Source: Desulfuromonadaceae bacterium
Lineage (GTDB): Bacteria > Desulfobacterota > Desulfuromonadia > Desulfuromonadales > Desulfuromonadaceae
Assembly (NCBI GenBank): GCA_016936455.1
Contig: JAFGXV010000060.1
Span: 1-42,237 of the forward strand
Length of the DNA: 42,237 bases
Direction of reading: 5' to 3'
Below, one piece after another: positions 35,447 to 42,237 of this stretch. Position 1 is the stretch's first letter. Each line of letters opens with the position of its first letter. The notes beneath the pieces were generated by a model. It was not told the DNA's origin. It worked only from the letters and a program-made list of their open reading frames with translations, and ran no database searches. The translations under genes and the position numbers were made by a program.

Positions 35447-36127
35447 ATGGCCAGTCAGGATCCGACAACGACCAAGGAGAAATTGCTCTCGGTCGCCATC
35501 GAGGTGTTTGTCGAAAAAGGTTATCGCGATGCCACACTGGCCGAGATCTGCCGGCGCGCCGGCGCTAACGGGGCAGCAGTCAATTACCATTTCGGCAGCA
35601 AGGAAACCTTGTATCAGGAAGCCTGGCGCTGTGCTTTTGCCGCGTCGGTTCAGGCCCATCCCCAGGATGGCGGCGTGCCTGGTGACTCACCGGCGACGGA
35701 GCGCCTGCGGGGGCAGATCCGCGCGCTGATCAAGCGCATTGCCGACGACAGCAGTCGCGATTTCTTCATTTCGCAGATGGAGCTGGCTAACCCGACGGGG
35801 TTGCTGGCCGAGGTAATGCGCTCGCAGCTGATCCCGCTGCGCGAGAAAACCCTGGCGCTGATGCGCGAACTGCTTGGTCCGCAGGCGAGCGAGCAGCAGG
35901 TGATGTTCTGCGAGATGTCCGTCATCAGCATGTGTTTTCATCCGATGCTGATGCGGCGGTTGCACCAGAAGACGCCACAGGTGGCGTTGCCGTCGGCGCT
36001 GGAGGATCTCGACGCCTTTATCGAACATGTGATGCAGTTTTCCCTGGCCGGGATTGCGGCGATCAAAAGCGGCCTGCCGCCCTGTCAGGATGTGAATGAT
36101 CGAGGTGCCTGCGATGCGGATTGTTGA
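35447..36127 (+). CDS. TetR-family regulator (CecR-like) of the export operon
   Basis: A 226-residue regulator with an N-terminal helix-turn-helix (KEKLLSVAIEVFVEKGYRDATLAEICRRAGANGAAVNYHFGSKETLY, residues 10-56 in parts) and a ligand domain resembling the CecR/DUF1956 group. The start at 35447 is chosen because AAAGGATAGAC before it is conserved in the partial copy at 17273; the ATG 5 codons earlier is not conserved there. Its end overlaps the NodT-type gene by 14 bases, so it is the first gene of the operon and likely autoregulates it through the operator upstream. Confidence 0.92.
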   Translation: MASQDPTTTKEKLLSVAIEVFVEKGYRDATLAEICRRAGANGAAVNYHFGSKETLYQEAWRCAFAASVQAHPQDGGVPGDSPATERLRGQIRALIKRIADDSSRDFFISQMELANPTGLLAEVMRSQLIPLREKTLALMRELLGPQASEQQVMFCEMSVISMCFHPMLMRRLHQKTPQVALPSALEDLDAFIEHVMQFSLAGIAAIKSGLPPCQDVNDRGACDADC

Positions 36128-37589
36128 CGTCAAAGCGGTGCTGATTTTGTTGTTGTGCTGCGGCCTCACCGGCTGCATCGCAGTTGGGCCGGACTACCAA
36201 CCACCCGATCTGCTCTGCCCGGTGACCTGGAACCGGACCGGTCTGGCCGATGCCTCGGCTGGCGGCTGGGTTCAGGGCGACGCTTCCGCCCAAATCAGCC
36301 AGTGGTGGCGCACTCTGGACGATGCGCTGTTGACACAGCTGATCGACGAGGCGCTGTGCTCGGGGCTGGATTTGCAGACAGCCCAGGCGCGATTGCGCGA
36401 AGCTCGCGCCCGCCTCGCCGTGACCTCCGCGGACTTTTTTCCTTTGTTGACGGCGTCGGCCTCGGCCAGCCGCAGTACAACGAGCGGAGAGAACGGCAGC
36501 GGGACTTCGCGTCATCTGTACAGCGCCGGTTTTGATGCCAGCTGGGAGCTGGATCTGTTCGGCGGCGTGCGGCGCAGCGTTGAGGCTGCCGAGGCGGATC
36601 TGGCCGCCCAGGAAGCGTCTCTGGACGACAGCCGGGTGACCCTGGCCGCCGAAGTCGCCAGCCAGTATGTGGCCCTGTGTTCCCTGCAGCAGCGTCTGGC
36701 CATCGCGCGTGAAAACTTGGCACGTCAGAGTGAAACCCTGCAGTTGACCCAGTGGCGCGAGCAGGCCGGGCTGGCCAACCGTCAGGAGGTGGAACAGGCG
36801 CGCAGCTCCATGGAGCAGACGCGGGCGCAGATTCCCAATTTGGAAACGAGCCTGGCCACGGCCGAGTACCGCCTCGATATCCTGCTCGGCCAGCCGCCGG
36901 GCACTCTGCATCCACGGCTGGCCGCTGGCAGGGATCTGCCGCAGGCGCCGCCACAGCTGGTGCTCGGTATTCCGGCCGAAACCGTGCGCCAGCGTCCCGA
37001 TGTGCGGGCTGCCGAGCAGGCTTTGGTCGCGCAGACCGCCCGCGTCGGCGTGGCCGAAGCGGCGCTGTATCCCTCCTTCAAGCTCTCCGGATCCCTGGGG
37101 TTGGAGGCCCTGACCCTGGCCGATCTCAGTGGTAATCCGATCCGCAGTTCGTCGTTGCTCGGCGGCATCACGGCGCCGCTGCTCAACGCCGGGCAGTTGC
37201 GCAATCAGGTGCGGATTCAGGATGCGCTGTGCGAGCAGGCCCGCCTCAGTTACCAGCAGACGTTGCTCAGTGCACTGGAAGAGGTGGAAAACGCCCTGGT
37301 GGCGCTGTCGCGCAATCAGGATCGTTGTGCGGCGCTGGCCGCCGCCACCCAGGCCGCGCAACAGGCCGCGCAGCTGGCCCGGCAGCGTTATCAGGCCGGG
37401 CTGATCGATTTTCAGTCCGTGCTGGAAACCGAACGCAGCGTCCTCAGTCTGGAAGACAGTCTGGCAAGTTGCCGCGCAGACGGCATTCTGGCCGTGATCC
37501 AGCTGTACAAGGCCTTAGGCGGCGGCTGGACCGGACAGACGGAACCTTTGACTCAAGCAGGAACAGACCATGACAGCAACCAATCCTGA
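36114..37589 (+). CDS. NodT-family outer membrane efflux lipoprotein
   Basis: A 491-residue outer membrane channel subunit. A signal peptide with lipobox LTGC (Cys at about residue 21) is followed by the NodT opening AVGPDYQPPD. Later family pieces are QWWRTLDDALLTQLIDEAL, SWELDLFGGVRR, and RQRPDVRAAEQALVAQTARVGVAEAALYPSF. It is the outer membrane exit for the MacAB-type exporter downstream. ATG 36114 has GAGGTG upstream; ATG 36096 is an alternative. Confidence 0.95.
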   Translation: MRIVDVKAVLILLLCCGLTGCIAVGPDYQPPDLLCPVTWNRTGLADASAGGWVQGDASAQISQWWRTLDDALLTQLIDEALCSGLDLQTAQARLREARARLAVTSADFFPLLTASASASRSTTSGENGSGTSRHLYSAGFDASWELDLFGGVRRSVEAAEADLAAQEASLDDSRVTLAAEVASQYVALCSLQQRLAIARENLARQSETLQLTQWREQAGLANRQEVEQARSSMEQTRAQIPNLETSLATAEYRLDILLGQPPGTLHPRLAAGRDLPQAPPQLVLGIPAETVRQRPDVRAAEQALVAQTARVGVAEAALYPSFKLSGSLGLEALTLADLSGNPIRSSSLLGGITAPLLNAGQLRNQVRIQDALCEQARLSYQQTLLSALEEVENALVALSRNQDRCAALAAATQAAQQAAQLARQRYQAGLIDFQSVLETERSVLSLEDSLASCRADGILAVIQLYKALGGGWTGQTEPLTQAGTDHDSNQS

Positions 37590-38891
37590 AGATAAGACGA
37601 AACAGACGGGGAAAATGGAACCGGGTGCGCAGCCCTCGCTGGAGCAGCTGGTGCAGAGGCAGGGCGGCCGGCGGCCGAAGCGACGCTGGTGGTGGCTGGC
37701 TATTGCGCTGCTGGTGTTGGTCGGGGGCAGCCTGCCGTTTGTCCTCGCGGGTGAGAAGAACAGTGGCCCGCACTACAGCAGCCAAAGCGTGGAGCGCGGC
37801 ACCCTGGTGGTCAAGGTATCAGCGACCGGCAACCTGCAGCCAACCAATCAGGTCGAGGTGGGCAGCGAGCTGTCCGGCATTGTCGAGCAGGTGTTCGTCG
37901 ACGTCAACGACCGGGTGGAAAGCGGCCAGGAGATCGCCCGACTGGATCGCTCCAAGCTGAAGGATGCGGTGACGCGCGCCCAGGCCAATCTGGTGGCGGC
38001 CCAGGCCCAGGTGATGCAGACCGAGGCCACGGCCGATGAGGCGCGCGCGACCCTCAACCGTTACCGCACCGTGGCGCAGCTCTCCGGCGGGAAGGTGCCG
38101 TCGGCCAACGAGATGGAGATCGCCGAAGCGACTCTCAAACGGGCCGAGGCCACGGTGCAGAGCGCCAAGGCCAGCGTGCTGCAGGCACGCGCCGAACTGC
38201 AGTCGGATGAAACCGATCTGGCCAAGGCCAGCATCCGCTCGCCGATCAATGGCGTGGTGCTGACGCGGGAGGTCGATCCCGGCCAGACCGTGGCCGCCTC
38301 GTTGCAGGCGCCGGTGCTGTTCACCCTGGCCGAGGATCTGTCGAAGATGGAACTGCAGGTGGATGTCGATGAAGCCGACGTCGGCCAGGTGCGGGAAGGG
38401 CAGCCGGCGACCTTTACCGTCGATGCCTGGCCCGGTCGCACTTATCAGGCGCAGATCACCCGGGTGGGCTATGGTTCCCAGGAAGAGGACGGCGTCATCT
38501 CCTATCTGACCATTCTCGCGGTCAGCAACGACGACCTTAGTCTGCGTCCGGGGATGACCGGCACCGCCGAGATCACCACTCTGGTGCGGGAGAACGCCCT
38601 GCTGGTGCCCAACGCCGCCCTGCGTTTCACCCCGACGGTGACGCAGCAGGCCGAGCAAAAAAGTTCCGGCAATGTCATGAGCATGCTGATGCCGCGGCCA
38701 CCGCGCCAAGCGACCCAGAATCATTCCAGCGTGCCCAATGGCGCGCCCCGCGTGTGGGTGCTGCAGGAGGGACAGCCGGTGGCCATCGCCGTACAGACCG
38801 GTGCCAGCAACGGCCATCTGACCGAGATCACCGGCGGCGAGCTGACGGCGCAGATGGCGGTGATTACCGAAGAAGTGTCGGGAAGTGCGCC

Positions 38892-38895
<4 letters not shown>
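37570..38895 (+). CDS. macA: Membrane fusion adaptor (MacA/HlyD family)
   Basis: A 441-residue adaptor with a cytoplasmic start, one membrane helix (about 38-60), a lipoyl half (GNLQPTNQVEVGSELSGIV), a coiled hairpin (about 125-210), the second lipoyl half (IRSPINGVVLTREVDPGQTV) and a beta barrel with MacA-like membrane-proximal domain. It overlaps the NodT gene by 20 bases and the ATPase gene by four (ATGA). Confidence 0.93.
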
Positions 38896-39595
<700 letters not shown>

Positions 39596-39596
<1 letters not shown>

Positions 39597-40798
39597 TGTT
39601 ATGGAATACCCTTTTGCTGGCAGTGCGCGCCATCCGGCGCAACCTGATGCGCTCCTTCCTGACCATCCTCGGCGTGGTCATCGGCGTCGCCGCTGTCATC
39701 ACCATGGTCACCCTGGGCAACGGTGCGACCCGCTCCGTGTCGGACCAGATCGCCAGCATGGGCAGCAACCTGATTATGGTGGTGCCTGGTCAACGCTTCG
39801 GTCCTGGTTCCGGCGGAGCTGCGAATTTCAAGAACGCCGATGCCCAGGCCATTCGCAGCCAAATCCCCAGCGCCGAATGGGTGGCGCCCATGTCCAGTAA
39901 GTCGGCAACGGCCGTGTATCAGGCCAACAACTGGTCCACGGTGATCTATGGCAGCAATAATGACTATTTCCCGGCCGGCAACTGGGAGCTGGCCGCTGGT
40001 CGGGATTTCGCCGACAACGAGGAGCGCTCGGGCAAGGCCGTGTGCGTCATCGGCGAGACCGTGCGCGAGAAGCTGTTCGGCCGTCAGAACCCCGTCGGCA
40101 GCCAGATCCGCATCAAACAGTTCTCCTGCGAGGTGATCGGTCTGCTCAAGTCCAAGGGACAGTCCGCCATGGGCCACGATCAGGATGACGTGGTGGTGAT
40201 GCCCCTGCGCACGGTGCAGCGCCGTCTGGCGGGCAGCCAGGACGTGAACCGGCTGATGGTGTCGGTGCGCGACAGCGCCGCCATCGACGCGGTGAAGAAA
40301 CAGTTGTCGCTGCTGATGCGCGAGCGGCGTGCCATCGGTGAAAACGAGGACGATGATTTCCGCGTGATGGATACGCGCCAGATCGCCGAAGCCCTCACCA
40401 GCACCACCAAGATCCTGACCCTGCTGCTCGGCGCCGTGGCCGCGGTCAGCCTGCTGGTTGGTGGTATCGGCATCATGAACATCATGCTGGTGTCGGTGAC
40501 GGAGCGCACGCGCGAAATCGGCATCCGCCTCGCCATCGGCGCGCTCGAACGCGAGGTGCTATTGCAGTTCCTCATCGAAGCCGTGGTGCTGTCGAGCATC
40601 GGCGGCGTCACCGGTCTGGTGCTGGCCATGGTCGCCTCCATTGCCCTCTCCAGCCTGATGGGCATTCCCTATCTGTTCGATCCGGGTATCAACCTGCTGG
40701 CGTTCCTGTTCTCCGCCGCCATCGGCGTTCTCTTCGGTTTTTTCCCCGCCCGCCGCGCCGCGCGGCTGAACCCCATCGATGCCTTGCGCCACGAATAA
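39596..40798 (+). CDS. ABC transporter permease (MacB/FtsX family)
   Basis: A 400-residue permease with the MacB layout: helix 1 (about 20-42), a large periplasmic domain (about 45-270) beginning with the typical SMGSNLIMVVPGQ, then three helices from about 275 to 390. The C-terminal motif VGGIGIMNIMLVSVTERTREIGIR and final FPARRAARLNPIDALRHE match this family. Its ATG shares one base with the ATPase stop. It completes a tripartite exporter that could move a lipid, peptide or drug. Confidence 0.95.
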
Positions 40799-40852
40799 CC
40801 GATGATCCCGGTGGGGGAGGTGAAAAGTCATCGGGTCTAACATGGAGGGACA

Positions 40853-41053
40853 ATGTCTGACGGATATCGCCACCTGCTGTTTTTGCTTCTTGTTACGGCA
40901 TTGCTGAGTGGTTGTTCTGGCACTTTTTCGCTTCCCGATTGCCACGGCGTTTCCATCTACTACAAGAGTGCCGGTCTACAGGGCGAGGATTCTGCCGAGC
41001 GCATAAGGGGGGACGGAGAAAACCCTGTGCAGGATTGCGGCCGTGCGCTATGA
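40853..41053 (+). CDS. Small lipoprotein, paralogue of the one at 33540
   Basis: A 66-residue protein with lipobox TALLSGC and ATG 40853 after GGAGGGACA. The first 40 residues match the protein at 33540-33782, with SGTFSLPDCHGVSIYY after the Cys. The tails differ. The strong ribosome site and a conserved lipobox in both copies favour a real gene. The function is unknown. Confidence 0.6.
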   Translation: MSDGYRHLLFLLLVTALLSGCSGTFSLPDCHGVSIYYKSAGLQGEDSAERIRGDGENPVQDCGRAL

Positions 41054-41796
41054 TCCGGAGCGCTTCAACCTCCGGCCGCCTGTTTTCGGGCCGGACTTCT
41101 TTTAGCGACAGGCTGTGCGTGGAACGATTTCAGGACCTACTCGATGATTACCGTCAACTGCTGGAAGAACTCGATGGCTGGTTTGCTGCCTGCGTTGAGC
41201 AGGTTGGCGACGAGATCCGCTGCTGCAAGGGCTGCAGCGCCTGCTGCCGCGGTCTTTTCGACATCAGTCTGCTCGATGCGGCGCTGCTGAAGGCGGGTTT
41301 TCTGCAGCTGGAGCCTGAGGTGCGGGAACGGGTGTTGGCCCGGGCGCGCGAGCGGGTTCACGCCCTGCAGGCGCAGTGGCCCGAATTTGAACCGCCTTAC
41401 CTCCTCAACCGGCTGCCCCATGAAGAGTGGCTCGACATGCCGGAGGACGACCCGATTCCCTGTCCGCTGCTCGGCGACGAGGGACAGTGTCTGGTCTATG
41501 CCCACCGCCCGATGATCTGCCGCACCCACGGGTTGCCGAACATCGACAGCTCGGGCGAGATCTTTTCCGATGCCGTGTGTACCCTGAACTTTAAAACCCG
41601 TGATCCGCTGACCGTGCCGGGGCTGCGCCATCCCTTTCGCGCCACCTTTGAGCGGGAATTCGCGTTGCTGGAGCGATTTGCCGAACGGCTGCTCGGCCAG
41701 CGGCGGTGCGAGTTCGATACCTTCATCCCCTGCGCGGTGCTGATCGACTTTTCGGCGCAGGGCTGGACCTCGCTCCCCCATGAAGAGAAAGAATGA
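41050..41796 (+). CDS. YkgJ-family cysteine cluster protein
   Basis: A protein of up to 248 residues with the YkgJ zinc/iron cluster pattern: CCKGCSACCRG near the start and CPLL..GQCLVYAHRPMICRTHG near residues 140-165. These Cys are thought to bind a metal ion or Fe-S cluster; the role of the family is not established. ATG 41050 overlaps the lipoprotein stop (ATGA) and is used here; a GTG at 41119, just before the homologous part (VERFQDLL), may be the true start because the first 23 residues look non-conserved. It lies in a possible operon with the small membrane protein after it. Confidence 0.85.
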   Translation: MIRSASTSGRLFSGRTSFSDRLCVERFQDLLDDYRQLLEELDGWFAACVEQVGDEIRCCKGCSACCRGLFDISLLDAALLKAGFLQLEPEVRERVLARARERVHALQAQWPEFEPPYLLNRLPHEEWLDMPEDDPIPCPLLGDEGQCLVYAHRPMICRTHGLPNIDSSGEIFSDAVCTLNFKTRDPLTVPGLRHPFRATFEREFALLERFAERLLGQRRCEFDTFIPCAVLIDFSAQGWTSLPHEEKE

Positions 41797-42222
41797 ATGA
41801 TGAGTAAGATGTTGAAACTGCTGCTGGCGCTGTTGACCTTCTGGCCGCTGATCTACCTACTGAGTTTTTTTGCCCTCGCCGTGGCTATGGTCTACGGACT
41901 CGGCGGACCGCTCGCCGACTTCATGCACAGCGAAGGCGGGTTTCAGGTTCTTTTTGCCGTGCATCTGTCGACCATGGTGGAGATCCTGTGCCTGCTGGCG
42001 TTTTACTGTGTCTTCCTGTACCGAACGGATCGGGTGCCCACGCAGAAGAAAACCCTGTGGACGGTGATCCTGTTCATGGGCAATCTGTTTGCCATGCCGG
42101 TGTTCTGGTATCTGTATCTGTGGCGCCCTCAGGCCGATTCGGAGAGCTCGATAAATAAACAAGGTAATCCCCCGGCTATGCCGGGGGACAGTCAAAGTTT
42201 GACAGTTCCGGGAAAAAACTGA
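41797..42222 (+). CDS. Small membrane protein of unknown function
   Basis: A 141-residue protein with three predicted membrane helices (about 6-32, 50-71 and 86-106) and the pattern LWTVILFMGNLFAMPVFWYLYLWR, which resembles the short PLDc_N-type membrane module. It starts directly after the YkgJ stop. The C-terminal 25 residues are encoded by a palindromic unit (42169-42203), so the true end may once have been earlier. Function unknown. Confidence 0.7.
   Translation: MMSKMLKLLLALLTFWPLIYLLSFFALAVAMVYGLGGPLADFMHSEGGFQVLFAVHLSTMVEILCLLAFYCVFLYRTDRVPTQKKTLWTVILFMGNLFAMPVFWYLYLWRPQADSESSINKQGNPPAMPGDSQSLTVPGKN
42169..42203. repeat. REP-like palindromic unit overlapping a gene end
   Basis: A perfect hairpin CCCCCGGC-TAT-GCCGGGGG (42169-42187) is followed by a second palindrome GTCAAA-G-TTTGAC (42191-42203). 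Such paired palindromes are typical of REP/IS200-associated units. It lies in frame inside the 3' end of the membrane protein gene. It could also act as a transcription end signal. Confidence 0.5.
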
Positions 42223-42237
42223 AAGCCTCCCATCCGT

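Noticed and set aside
40799-40834. Inverted repeat CCGATGA/TCATCGG after the MacB-type permease gene
   Set aside because: The loop is 22 bases and no T-run follows, so a terminator call is not justified.

Overview
The window is a high-GC chromosomal stretch from a Gram-negative bacterium. The best guess is a deltaproteobacterium of the Desulfuromonas/Geobacter/Pelobacter kind. This guess rests on the gene content: a hisZ-purA pair, RNase J next to uppP and ftsK, two short csp genes, a sigma54 two-component regulator, a YkgJ-type cysteine cluster protein and a DUF6125-like protein. It is inferred from gene families only; there is no rRNA in the window.

Region 1 (1-9.9 kb) is housekeeping and runs on the minus strand. 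It holds tRNA-Lys with its own strong promoter, purA, hisZ, a serA-like dehydrogenase whose catalytic arginine reads as leucine, a cold-shock gene with terminator, and rnj-uppP-ftsK. Region 2 (10.1-16.6 kb) is mostly on the plus strand. It holds a ydbH-ynbE-ydbL intermembrane lipid transport cluster and a translationally coupled pair: a PhnD-like periplasmic binding protein and a membrane diguanylate cyclase (dCache-like, PAS, GGEEF). A 58-residue basic protein and a second csp follow on the minus strand.

Region 3 (16.9-17.8 kb) is a scar. It holds a TetR gene copy with an internal deletion, fused to the 5' end of a convergent secreted-protein gene. Region 4 (17.8-28.6 kb, minus strand) is the most interesting part. 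A membrane histidine kinase and an NtrC-type response regulator end just upstream of a nested inverted-repeat element and a good sigma54 (-24/-12) promoter. These stand before an apparent operon of PAP2 phosphatase, SAM methyltransferase, LtaS-family sulfatase, membrane-anchored beta-propeller and a second LtaS-family sulfatase. A flavin disulfide reductase lies downstream. The layout suggests a stress- or signal-induced envelope modification system.

Region 5 (28.7-33.2 kb, minus strand) is a complete MarR-controlled tripartite drug efflux operon (marR, TolC-like, emrA, emrB) with promoter, candidate operator and terminator. Region 6 (33.2-35.4 kb) is a gene-poor accessory stretch with a small lipoprotein, a DUF6125-like gene and remnants, including the first quarter of a FadL-family porin. 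Region 7 (35.4-42.2 kb, plus strand) holds the intact TetR gene and a coupled NodT/MacA/MacB-type export operon. A paralogue of the small lipoprotein, a YkgJ protein and a small membrane protein whose 3' end carries a REP-like hairpin complete the window.
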